NCBI GenBank assembly: GCA_902806575.1
Contig: CADCXD010000002.1
Span: forward strand, 1,860,001 to 1,924,000
DNA length: 64,000 nt
From: Jackrogersella multiformis
Taxonomy: Eukaryota; Ascomycota; Sordariomycetes; Xylariales; Hypoxylaceae
Direction of reading: 5' to 3'
The translations under genes and the position numbers were made by a program. The notes beneath the pieces were generated by a model. The model searched no databases, was not told the origin of the DNA, and saw only the letters and a list, made by a program, of their open reading frames with translations. This document shows positions 22,510-34,200 of the stretch, one piece after another (position 1 is the stretch's first letter; each line of letters begins with the position of its first letter).

Positions 22510-23742
22510 CTACTTTTGCTTTGGCTTCTGTGCCTTCGTCTTTAGCGTCCCAGCCGGTGTCCTATACGGAGTTAAGCTAGGCATGTGGGCGCCAACTTGC
22601 TTCTTGTAGAGTTCGTACTCCGGATACTTTCCCGAAGTAATTAATTCCGTGAGCCAGGTTGATCCCTGGAATAGCATGATCAGAAATAGAGGACCGCAGC
22701 CGGCCCAATTGTAGAGGGTTTTGCTTGCGTAGCAGCTCCATTGGTACAACAAGAACCAGATAGTTTGTTCGGCCGCGAAATTCGGATGCCTGCAGTAAGC
22801 CCACAATCCGGTAGTGATGAAACCTCGATCAAGGTCTTCTTGAGTGAATCCGCATCCCCGCGGCACCTTTGCCGTCTTCTGGTACTCCTTCTTGGCCGTT
22901 TGGTAATCTGGGATACCCGTCAGCGATGGCTCACATGAGAGTTGTGATACTATGTAGGTACTCACCCCACTGTTGCTGGTCACTGAACCACTCCAAGGTG
23001 ATTAGCCCAAGTGCTGCCGCCGCAAAGCCTAGATCTGCCGCCGTGATGTCCCGTTCGAAAATTGAAGTTATCATTATGATATAGGTCGGTGCCGCGAGGA
23101 GGAAGAGCAATATGCTCTGGATGAACGAGATGAAAGTGACATTGAGCAGGAAGAAAAAGGCCGGATGTACTCTGGCACGCACTATCTCCCTACAATATGC
23201 ATTAGAGAGGGCTTAACCAAATCTGCAAGGATAGGTAAAATAGCATACCATCTATAGTCCTCCGACCCGACAGTATAGCCTCCCTTCCGCCAATAATTGA
23301 AGGTCAATCGAGCCTTGTAAATATTAGCTACTAACGATCAAACCATGTGGCAGCTTTATATTTTTGATATATTTTGACGTACACTCCATAACGCACTCCA
23401 GAATAATATAAGATCGACCCTCCTACTCGGGAGACCATTCAGATGAGACCAAGCTGCAAAATGTGCATTGTATATTGTTGGCAATAGACTCCACATACGA
23501 TCAACCTGAGAGTAGTTCCGGTTGATTTCGGACACAACTAAGAATAAAGCACCGAAGAATATCGAAAGCCCAAATCCTGACATCAAAGGATTGGCGCTCT
23601 TGTATAAATCGACGAGTGAGTCGTGGGTGGACACGGCGTCAGCTACCATCAGAGGTGTTTCGTAGAGTTGGGATAGGTATGGTTTAACGACTACAGCATA
23701 GTCGGCGCAGTCTTCGAGGGTCTCGACCCATGGCAACGCCAT
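22510..23742 (-). CDS. DUF1295 membrane protein (steroid 5-alpha-reductase-like fold)
   Basis: Four exons (23742-23383, 23313-23249, 23189-22966, 22907-22510) encode 348 residues. Several membrane segments are seen: GFGLSIFFGALFLVVSE, FFFLLNVTFISFIQSILLFLL and others. The family blocks are QVDRMWSLLP, LTFNYWRKGGY, EWFSDQQQW and, near the C-terminus, GLWAYCRHPNFAAEQ, the conserved C(R/K)HPN segment of DUF1295 proteins. Joins are fixed by these motifs (WS|ARLTFNYW, QQW|DYQTAKKEY). Members resemble steroid 5-alpha-reductases and isoprenylcysteine methyltransferases in fold; the substrate is unknown. It is divergent from top3, with about 600 bases between starts. Confidence 0.9.
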
Positions 23743-24345
23743 TTTGGATTGTCGGTGTATTCGGAAGTATATCTATAGTTAGAGAGGGATATATAAAATA
23801 AAATTGAAGGAATAAATAGAGATAAAAACGACAACGGATGATTGATGTTATTTGTTATTTCTAGAATAACGTCATGACTCTGATCAGATAGAAATTGATC
23901 TTTAGTAACCTTGGAACTGTACGGTGCCCAGGTGCCCAAAGCAGCTGCCAGGTTGATTACATAGCTGCGTAAGTCCTATCCACTTCTTCCGATCTAGTGC
24001 ACGAGCCAATTTAGCACAAAACTCTCTGGTTTTCTGACATGGGCAGGGGTAAACAATTACACTAACTTTGAACTACCTAGACCAATCAAGTAGCCAATTT
24101 AGTCCGGGATATCAAATGTGAAGTCCCGACTTAGAAAAAGAAAAAGTCGGGAAGGCAGGCACACGATGATAGATATTGAAAACTGGAAGCTGGACATTGG
24201 AAATATAAATTCACAAATCTCTCCACAATTATCAACCCTCCAAATTACAAATCCACCCGAGACTCTATTGACGATGATATAGACATGGCACGCTATCTCC
24301 TAGATAGCTATTTGCTGTTCTCGACTACGAGTCCCCGCGTTGCCT
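23743..24345. promoter_or_regulatory. Divergent promoter region, DUF1295 gene / top3
   Basis: About 600 bases hold both promoters. A 26-codon upstream ORF (24285-24362) overlaps the upstream candidate start of top3 in another frame. Confidence 0.5.
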
Positions 24346-26743
24346 ATGAGACGCTTCCTTAGCTGTCTGTGTCGTATCGAAAGGGCACATCGAATAGCAA
24401 CGCCAAGATCCAGCATTAGATCTACCATTCTTGAGTATTCTACAAAGTCCCAACCGACTATGAGAATTCTCTGCGTTGCGGAGAAGCCCTCTATCGCGAA
24501 AGCCGTTGCAGGTCATCTCTCAGGCGGTCGGGCTCAAAGTGTTAGTCCTCAACTTTTGCTGGCTGGCTGGCGCTTGCCAGCTAGCTATTACCTACCTTAC
24601 TTACCTCGCCTTAGCACAATACGCCAGAGAAGTACATCAAGAATTATGTTTTTGACTATGATTTTGGGAATCCCTGGGGTCCATGCCAGGTTACCATGAC
24701 CTCCGTTCTCGGTCATCTCACCTCCGCCGTCTTCCCTGCCGAGTATAAGAGCTGGGAATATCCACCGCCCGAACGTTTGTTTGATGCGCCAGTGGATATA
24801 GTCATATCCGAGGTGCGCGTTTCGGTTTCTGGTGTCTGATACGAGCAGGTTTCTAATATAGACTATAGGACAAGACGAAGGTAGCGGAAAACATAGAGAA
24901 GCAGGCACGCTACGCCAGCGCATTGTGCATTTGGACGGATTGCGATCGAGAAGGCGAACACATAGGATATGAAATATGTGAGGCCGCTAAGAAAGGGAAT
25001 AGGACTCTGGATATTAGAAGAGCCAAATTTAGCAACATCGAGAGAGCGTCAGTCGTTTACTTCACTTGCCCTGTAACTACCTAGGTACATTGCTAAAGAT
25101 GGTGCTTAGACATATCTTAAACGCATCTCGCAACCTCGTCAATCTTGACCTGAAGCAGGTCAACGCCGTGGCTTCTCGTATCGAACTCGACCTCAGGATA
25201 GGATATGCGTTTACTCGGTTCCTAACCAACAATATAAGAACGCTGGGAGGTCCCCTTCAGAGGCTTGTTGTAAGCTACGGTTTGTTACCTAGAGGGCCCG
25301 TCGAGTGGTATTATGCTAACTTCGCAGGATCTTGCCAATTCCCAACCCTGGGGTTCGTGGTAGACCGATATTTCAGGGTCAGAAATTTCAAGCCGGAACC
25401 GTTCTGGAGCATCAAAGTAATGCATAAGCGAGAGGGCATAGATGTCAATTTTAGTTGGTCGCGGAATCGTCTCTTCGATAGGGCATCGGTCGTCATTCTC
25501 TACGAGAGATGTCTCGCGGCAAAGAAGGCCAAGGTAATCAAGGTCCAGGAGAAGCCCACGAAAAAGTGGAAGCCACTGCCGTTGACCACCGTCGAGTTGC
25601 AGAAGATGGCTACGATATTTCTGCGCATGACAGGTTCGCAGGCGATGGAGGCTGCAGAAAACCTCTACAACAAAGGTTTCATCAGCTATCCCAGGACGGA
25701 AACCGATCGCTTCGATTTTGGCATGAATCTGCGCGCATTGGTCCAGAAGCAGACGCCGTCCGATTCCTGGGGCGAGTTCGCGCAGAATCTGGTCAACGGT
25801 GGATTTCAGCAGCCGCGACAAGGACGTAACGATGATAAGGCGCATCCTCCAATACACCCTATCACCTACGCGGCACCGTCGGTCCTCAACGATAGAGAGA
25901 AGAAGATCTACGAGTTCGTTGTAAGACGTTTCCTAGCCTGCTGCTCGGAGGACGCCAAGGGTGTCGCTACGGACGTCGACATCGTATACGGCGAAGAATA
26001 CTTCCACGCCCACGGCGTCGTCGTGCTGGAGCGAAACTACTTGGACGTATACGTATACGACAAATGGACAGGGACTGTACAGCTTCCTAAGTTCACCGTA
26101 GGCGAGGCTTTCGAACCCACTGAAGCTCTCATGACGGAGGGCAAGACGGCGCCCCCCAATTACCTAACCGAGGCGGATTTGATTGCACTTATGGACGCCA
26201 ATGGCATTGGGACAGATGCTACGATGGCAGAACACATCCAGAGGATTCAAGAAAGAGAATATGTTCGTACTGTACCTCGAACCTCGCGGCCAGCAGATGA
26301 CGGCGACGGGGGAGATGATGCTCCAGCTACACGAGGAGGACGGGGTGGCCGTGGCGGCCGAGCAGGTCGTGGCCGAGGACGGGGTGGGGCATCTACGACC
26401 GGTGGGAGAGGAGGAGTTATGGAATTTATCCCAACGCAGCTAGGTGTGGCTTTGATCGAAGGTTTTGACAGAATGAATTTCGAGACCAGCCTCGGGAAGC
26501 CATTTCTACGGAAAGAGATGGAGCTGAAGATGAAAGCTATATGTGAAGGTCATACGACAAAGGAGGTCGTCCTGGCCGAAAGCATTCGGCAATATCGCCA
26601 CGTCTACATGCAATCGCAGGAGAAATTGGCAGTCCTCAAGGCGGTAGGTTTACCTCTCTATATCTTTCTTGTTCAGGGGCGAAGTACTAAAATAAAGTGG
26701 ACAGGCATGCCGGCAGTATATATTCCAACAGAACGGCGGCTGA
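24346..26743 (+). CDS. top3: DNA topoisomerase III (Top3), with a possible mitochondrial leader
   Basis: Six exons: first exon to 24540, then 24615-24812, 24869-25047, 25110-25279, 25328-26643, 26705-26743. From the classical ATG at 24460 (MRILCVAEKPSIAKAV) the product is 660 residues; from the in-frame ATG at 24346 it is 698. The TOPRIM residues are present: E8, and D117/D119/E121 in DCDREGE. The active-site Tyr330 lies in FISYPRTETD. DANGIGTDATMAEHIQ is intact. A Gly-Arg (RGG) insertion at about 544-574 precedes FIPTQLGVALIEGFD. Intron 4 is 48 bases, in frame, with a TGCTAAC branch. The last intron has a TACTAAA branch and leads to ACRQYIFQQNGG and the stop. Top3 is a type IA enzyme that works with a RecQ helicase and Rmi1 to dissolve recombination intermediates. 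The 38-residue extension is Arg/Ser-rich. Confidence 0.93.
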
Positions 26744-29700
26744 GATAGAATGACAATTTGGTTTTATCAATTGCCATGGCTAAGGTACCATTAGATCCCA
26801 CAAAAGAATCTCGAAGAATGCGAAAGTTCGCCCGTGTCCTACCACGAAGTAGTGTCACATACACATAAAACACAGTAATTTTACGGACCGACTCCTTGCT
26901 GGAAGATTACGGTTGATCAAAGTTAATACAGCACGGATTAGAGCCTTGGTCTACTTCTACTCCGAGTATCGGCCCTCTATTACCCAGACGATAACGCTCG
27001 GCCTGAAGGTACGCCTCAGGCAAACTGGATTTCGGCGATGGGCCGGGCTGGTTTTGAGATGCGTGCGATGCATCTATTCGCGAATTGGACAAAACTCAAA
27101 TGTAGGACCCAGCGACCCAATTCTTCAACTGACGCTTATACGATTCCATCCGCGATCCAAGGTCTAAGGCGTATGTACCTAGGCACGTAGGTAGGCATGT
27201 GTATCGCGAAATTATTGAGCAAGACATATTACATACATACCTAACTACCTAGGTATGATTGTACCTGGCTGCAGCATCCGCGCATCCCCACGGAGCTATG
27301 TGGGAGCCTCTCTCGTCGGATCGCGTTATCCCAAAACGTGGGGGAATTGTACTGGATGACGGGTCGTCCTCGTTGTCCTCTCGAAAGTCTCTGGCGGGGT
27401 AGTCGAACTCTACGAAGTCGAGACGCAGACGTAACATTCAACCCCTCTTCAGATACATACCTACACATACATATGTAGGTATGCACTGGGCCATTCACGA
27501 TCATGTACTACCCGACTTGAGTATCCTTTTTGCCTTTTTTTCTTGCTCTATCACATCTTTGGCTGCCGGGTAACCGTGCCAGGATCTACCACCATCTATC
27601 TGCCTTGGTAGGTACCATCATCAACGATTAAGCTGCTGACTGCCAGGGCTAATTGGCTTACGTCTAAACATCGTGACATATGTACAGCTACGCTAATGAC
27701 GACTCATAACTATCTCCAAAGCTACTAGCTATTAGTCTTGGTCTTTCATCCCGGGAAGCAATTCATCGGATTACACCATGGACCCGTTATTCCTTGCGTC
27801 CTTTCGTCACCGGCTAGGACTGCGGCTAACTGAGCATTGGTGGAATGGGGCAAAGTCGCGCATCGCGATACTAGTTCTGATCCAATCACAACTGAGCGCG
27901 TGCACAACGTGAGGAATTCCTGGGTTCATAGCCGTTCAAAATTTGAGAATCATGTGGTACCGAATTCGACCCTTTTTTTTATTTTATTTTTTTTAATGTA
28001 GATGCGCAACCTTGAACTGAATACCTTCGAAGCGTGTACGCCATTGACAGTCGGCAAAGCTAGCAGAGAACCTAGACATTTGAATTATGTAGGTACACTA
28101 AACCACCAGTATAGCCGGCGAACAGGCGAAGCTGAGGCTGCACATGGTCAACAGTGTTTGGTGTACGATCCTTGAATTCTACAGCATTGACAGGATTGGA
28201 ATCCCCAGCCTTCTTCTCGCCCTTCCTATATCGGTTTCGTTGCCATTGGACCGTAAAGAATGTGATGCGAAGTATATATAGGACCTACAGAAGATTTCCT
28301 GCACGTTGATAACGCGGGTTTCTAGTCTCGGCTAGGCTACAAGGGTTTCTCCAGACACAAGAACCCAACTGCTTCTTGGACAGAGATAGCGCCATTCCAT
28401 CCCTTGACATGCGAGATAACTGGGTGGCCAAATGGATGGCACTCGTGCCCTCGGCTCAATGGCGGTTTCTAGCACCAAGCCCGTCTTCAAAGAAGATTGG
28501 CATACACACTCTAAGAGTTTCTTTGTGGAAAACCCCAGATATTCACCATCTGCGCAATGATGGGGATTCGGACGGGGATATCAAAGAAACTCCCTTTTTA
28601 ATCTTCCTCGCCTTACTGTATCTATCCATACTTGTCACCGGGATCTCTGGGACGTGCAGTACGTATGTATTTTGTGTATTATTCAGGTAGGTAGGCAATC
28701 CGAAAGCATGTGGCCCACGTCATATCTACATAGTATTCATTGGGTTCTTACCACCCGGATTTGGTTTAGGAATAAGCTGCATCTCTCGGGAATGCACCGA
28801 AGGTTCCATAGGACACAAACAAGCCAGGCACCAAGGAATAGACAACAACAAAGAGCTGCGAGGAGGCTGCGTACTTCACTTTTAGGTAAGTACAAGCTTA
28901 TAAGTTTTTTGTTAGATGTACCCAATGTCAACCACATCATCAGGCGAGTCAAGTTGTCATTGTCCAGTCAAAGAAGTTGACAGGTGAATTGATTAGATCA
29001 TACCTATCACAACCCTGTCTGCCGCCATGATAAGACCGTATAGACATGACACTTGCCACAGTACAACATCAACCACACCAATATTTTTACGTTAGGTATT
29101 ATCACTACGTAGGCTAGAGGTGATTGCTGGCAGGCAGGCAGGCTGGGTTAGGTACCTAGGTAGGGTTGAGTTGTTGATTCATGTTAAGATAATGTATAAC
29201 ATTAACCAGTAATGTTGTTGGCGTCTAAGACTCAGGAGGTCAGGACTCAGGTCATGACGAAATGTACCTTCGGAAGTTATTGTTTACGAAGGTCTTATCC
29301 GAATCGTTATTATCCAGGTATTAAAGACACGCACATAGGTATACATGCATATATGTATTTAATAGGTGTTTTAGATATAGGCACATAGGCAGGAATCAGG
29401 ATGCTCAGCTACACCGTACAGAGTATATGTACCTAGGTATGTTTGAGGTTTAGCTTGGCTTGGCTTGGGGAAGGCATTAGAGGCACCACTCCTAATTTGC
29501 TAGGGCCACGGCAGGGCCACGGTGTGGCTACTGCTCTTGAGCAAATCAGGTTCGTTCCTCGCTCCCTGTGCGCTGTGCGACGCCTGCTGACCACGCTGGA
29601 CAACACCCCCCCTCCCCCCTGAGTCCTGCCAGTATTAGTGTACCTAGTACCTAGCCAGTAGAACCTTCCAAGGTTCAGCGTTCCACATTCATTTGTCTTA

Positions 29701-30147
29701 GTGAGCAAATTACATTAGTAGGTCGCAGCCGTCGCTCGCCTTCCAACGTTGATCTTTCCTTTCGTCAAGGAACATCAACAACAACAGAAATCAACATCAC
29801 CGCAATCTTTTTTGCACCCAAAGAGTCATCTTTTGTCACAGTCAAGATAATCGCGTCAGCCTCGCCGTCTCGCCTACCTATTAAATCTTTGTTTTCTCTT
29901 CACAGACGAAAGCAAAATTAAATCAATCTGTTCGCCATACCGCCTCTCACCTACTTCGGAATTGTCCCGTAAGTGACTCACCTACTATTTATTGCTGTCA
30001 TCATCGGCCTATCCCGAATCCTCAACTTCTTCTTTCACGAGACCAACCTCGACCTATCTCTCCACAACCAAACTTCACAATTTTAGCAATTATATTTTCT
30101 GTGTCGCTTACATCCCTAGAAACGCCTCGAAGCATCCAATTCCTAAA
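26744..30147. other. Intergenic region (3.4 kb)
   Basis: No gene is supported. Several short ORFs lack domains. CCTAGG palindromes occur near 27173, 27247, 29150 and 29431. The last 400 bases are pyrimidine-rich and form the Stb3-like promoter and leader; a GTAAGT at 29970 could start a 5'-UTR intron. Confidence 0.6.
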
Positions 30148-31257
30148 ATGGCAACCATGGCATCGGCTACTGCTGCTCGCGATATCCCAAAGACCTCCTT
30201 TCCCGGCCGAGACAACTTAACTGCTGTAGCGGCTGCTCGGAGCGTTCCTGTGACACGAACTCATTCCCTCCCGACTCCCCCTAATTCTATATCACCTACG
30301 CTACCACCCCACGGCCTGAAGGCTCAGCTGCAAAGGGCCAGGCTCGAGACCGTCGACTCGGACCTGGACCTTCACGAGGGTGCTGGTCACAGTCCCGTCA
30401 GCTCGCCATCCTTCGAGTCTACCGGAGCCATATCCCCGGCTCTGCTAGCCAAGTTTCACCTTCCCGAGATCCTCCTCAACCACGGACCTTTAGCCATTCG
30501 TTACATCATGGGTTATCTAACGACTTCGGTTCCGGGGTTCGCGGGAATTCCTCCACCGAAGGCGCGGAGGCTGGTGGTGGCGGCGCTGGAAGGACGTGGA
30601 CAAGGGCACGGAGTCGAAGGAGGTGGAGTCGATGGTGACGTGGAATTCCAGAAAGTCGGATGGGGCCGATGGGACGCTAGGCGACGTGGTCACCCTTCTC
30701 GAGATGCGTCTCGGCAGTCCGCTCGCGCAGGCGACGCCGGCTCCTATCCGACAAGCATACCAATCTCGAAAGGTGCAGGTGCAGGGTGGAACGCTGACCG
30801 ATCCCGGCTGAGCGCACGTGCTCCCGCCAGCAACAGGAATTCGGCAGCCTTCTCTCACGACGATCGGGACGTCAGCATGATGGAGAACGAGGCCGATAAG
30901 ATGTCTCTCGACTCTCTAGACGGACCCGCGTCGGCATCCTGCTCCTCGGCGCCCGATAACGAAGACATGATCATGAATGATGATCCCGAGGACGCCACAG
31001 ACGACGAAGACTGGGCAGCTGTAGGAGCTGCGGCGCTACGCGCGGCCTCGTACTCTAACCCGAACGAGGCTCGCCAGGGTGCAAATCACTTTCCTTCCCG
31101 TGTATATAACACTTGTGGTTTTCGATCTTTCTCCGGGAATACCGGCATGCTTCGGGAGCCGCGTCTCGACAATATCGATCTGGACGCCTTGGCTGCCTCC
31201 TCGGATGCGCAAGAGCGCGAGGCTATCCAGGCCCTTTTGCAACTCGGTTCTGTATAA
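30148..31257 (+). CDS. stb3: Stb3-like Sin3-binding protein
   Basis: One exon, 369 residues from the first ATG of the frame (MATMASATAARDIPK); the frame is open upstream to 29992 but without ATG. Residues about 100-145 form the Stb3 domain: ISPALLAKFHLPEILLNHGP, then RYIMGYLTTSVPGF and PPPKARRLVVAALEG. A basic segment and a long acidic, Ser-rich region follow (MSLDSLDG, NDDPEDATDDEDW). Yeast Stb3 binds Sin3 and the ribosomal RNA processing element, and moves in response to TORC1/Sch9 and glucose. The domain is seen clearly; the target motif here is inferred. The C-terminus (from about 31078) has a different composition and could hide an intron I could not place. Confidence 0.85.
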   Translation: MATMASATAARDIPKTSFPGRDNLTAVAAARSVPVTRTHSLPTPPNSISPTLPPHGLKAQLQRARLETVDSDLDLHEGAGHSPVSSPSFESTGAISPALLAKFHLPEILLNHGPLAIRYIMGYLTTSVPGFAGIPPPKARRLVVAALEGRGQGHGVEGGGVDGDVEFQKVGWGRWDARRRGHPSRDASRQSARAGDAGSYPTSIPISKGAGAGWNADRSRLSARAPASNRNSAAFSHDDRDVSMMENEADKMSLDSLDGPASASCSSAPDNEDMIMNDDPEDATDDEDWAAVGAAALRAASYSNPNEARQGANHFPSRVYNTCGFRSFSGNTGMLREPRLDNIDLDALAASSDAQEREAIQALLQLGSV

Positions 31258-34200
31258 TTATCTAGCATGGGTGGCGTTTTAAGGGGACAACCCGACTCGG
31301 ACGGGTTTGGTTTGGTCGGCCTGACTGGTTATCGTGTCATTCCTTGATCAAGGTGTGGCGTTTACCCCGATCAACATTGTTATCATCCAGCATCTTTTCT
31401 TTCCCGCATACGGCGTCTCTGGCTTCTCGAGGGCAATCAGGGATACTCAAATTTTCCACTCTGGAGTGATCTCGGTTTTTTGGAACAATTACCCCTATCG
31501 ATGGTACAATTTGCATGGCATTTCTCTTAACCCTGGAGGGAGGTCGCATCTCCGCGGTTGCGAAGCGGTTCGGAGTTTTGTCTTTTCTTCTTTTTTCCCC
31601 ATCGATACACGATTCACGAACGTTACGGCGAGCTGCCTGATACCCTCTATCGGAAGCTCGTCGGCACCAGCCTAGAGGATTCGGGTTGCCTCGAGCCTGT
31701 GGGCATCCCACGTGTGCTCGGTTCCAGATACTCTGTGAACATCTTCTATTGCACATTATACCCCATTGCGACGTACATACTCGACTTTTAATACCTCAGT
31801 TTATCTCATTTTCCGCTGGCAGAAAATGCTCCCGCATTCAACAATTCGCGCGGCGGAGCAGTACACGAATCCTCGGTGCCTATCGAGTACCGGAAGAACG
31901 CACTTGCATTGCATACCTTGCAAGGGCACAGTCTGAAATATTTTAATTGGCGGGCGACCTCGCGCTCGCGGAGAAGACTAGTAGGAGAGGCTAGGCGAAG
32001 GATGCTGACATGTTTACCTGGATAGAGATGGAGTAGCTAACATGATGGCCAGTTGACGATGTGGAGAACAGGGTTGAGTAAACATTTGTTAGGTCATTGT
32101 TGCTCAACACACGTACCAACAATAGTCTTCATTTGTTGACCAAAACACATATGGAGACGCCCTGTCTGTGTCGGTGGAAGCGGAAGAAGAAAAGCCTTCT
32201 CTGGAGGATGGTTGGATTAGCAGTTTTCTAGCTCTTCAGTATCGCCACTCAAAAAATGAGAGCACTGATCATCCAACCAAATCATGCATCCTGTCTCTTG
32301 TGACCGCGTTGAATTTTTTTCGTATGTTAAGTTATATGCCATCTTGTAGACGTAGGTGTTGTTCGCTTATTGCTGTGTGGCTAAAAGCAGGGAGAAGACG
32401 CTAACTTCCGATTCATTTTCCGGCCTCGGACGTCTTTTACTTGGTTGCAGATCAGGGACCCGGTCAAAGGGCAGGAATAAATCTAGAACCTCACTTTTTA
32501 AGGAACCACCATCTTACGGTGAATTATAGCCAAACGAGGTGGCCGAAGATAAGAGACTAATATGGGATTGAGATCTGAACTGAGATAATGTGTCTGAAAC
32601 TCCTAAATTATGCTTGTGGTTAATTGATGTAGAGGTATGTAATACCTAGCAAGAATTACATATCCCAGGCTAGAGAAAAATATAAGTAACGCTGATAAGT
32701 ACCGCAATAACAGGCTGTTGCTTGTAAGACCATGGTGAACGCAGGCTACCTACCTAGGTATGTACTAGCCAAAGCAATATTAAACCAAATCTACCTAAGT
32801 AAGGATGCTCATAAATTAGGTTATGATGATACCGATCTTGTTGAATGTAAAGACTCCATGATGGCGATTGAAGAAAGGGGTTCAACACCACAAGGTCTAC
32901 ATTTTTTTACAACCCGATGATAGGTCCTTAGCTGGTATATCCCCCCTTTTCATATATTAAATATTCCCTAAAATATACATACACTATTAACTAGTAGACT
33001 CTTTGGCTTTTTGTCAATATCTAGTGTATATACATATACACGTATTTAACGTCGATAGTCGTGCCACCTTTTCGAATCCTCGTTCGGTATGAGGATGTGG
33101 TTAAAGCAGGTTTTGAAATTGTGGAGTTAAATCATTCTCCTCGCTGAAAGCTATGCGGACTTGGGTCAAGTGCGTCTAGCTCTAGTTCTAGCTCTGGCTA
33201 GGTACTGGTCTCGAGCGTATTTAACCCTTAAAGGGGAATAGAAACGGACGGTCAGGGTCAGCGGAAAGACCTCGAGTCAGATACGCACGGCTCATGACAC
33301 GTTAAGCTCTCCGCGGCCTATTTGGCGGTGGGCGCGCGGCGAGCCAAGATGCCAAGATGCTAAAGGGTTGCTTGGTAAGGTCGTCTACCACAGGTTTAAC
33401 TCAAGGGTCGATTACCTACTCGCTTTGATGTGCCATGTAAGCTTTCCAAGAGTTTGACAAAATGTAGCGGCGTTCTCTCGCTTCATACCTACCTAGGTAC
33501 CTACTTAGCATCCTCGTTGTTTACCATACAATGCCTTGCGTTGAAATAGAACTTTGAAATATGTTAAATTCAAGCAACTGAAAGAGGTCTCTTCTTGAGT
33601 GCTTTGCAAGAGGAATTAAAAGGTTATCAGCTGAGCCTACCTACTTAATAAGGTAGCGGTGGTACAATATGAGATAGTGGCGAATTCAGCGCTGTAACAT
33701 ACCCGACGTAGTTAAGGAGTCCCCGACAAAATAGAGTGTCAGGCTATTGGTATCGGCTGCAAAACACGTTAGGCCGGAAGATATGCAGTATACATACTAC
33801 GTAGCTAAATACACTAGGCAATAAGTATTGATACCGTCTAGAGTACAGCTGACTCATATCTGGGAAATAGAATTGGCGAGAGACCGCGAGCTTACGCCTA
33901 GTAATGACTTGACAAGACGTCCAATAAAGGACAATGACAATGACAATTCGTTTGAGAGGTTCACCGAGCCACGAATAAAATCTGGTAGGGCTAGATACCA
34001 GTCCCTCGGGCGCGGCAGCTTACGACTCCAAGGCCAAACACGGCAAGAGACAAATTCACCTTCCGCATCCTTTGGTGGTTGGCCTGATAATGTATCCCAT
34101 CTTGGGCATTTGGAAGGCGGATTGTGTAACAGAACAAAAATCGTGAGCTCCCATTCTGGGTTAGGTAGATATTTCTGGAATTTTCGGAGAATTGGATCGA

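Noticed and set aside
27249..27437. Minus-strand ORF containing PWGCADAAARYNHT
   Set aside because: Protein-like composition, but too short, with no start context or recognisable family.
28376..28690. 104-residue plus-strand ORF with a hydrophobic end
   Set aside because: No domain and no supporting splice structure; probably chance.
29992..30147. Longer N-terminus for the Stb3-like protein
   Set aside because: The extension has no ATG and includes a likely 5'-UTR intron acceptor; the first ATG is at 30148.
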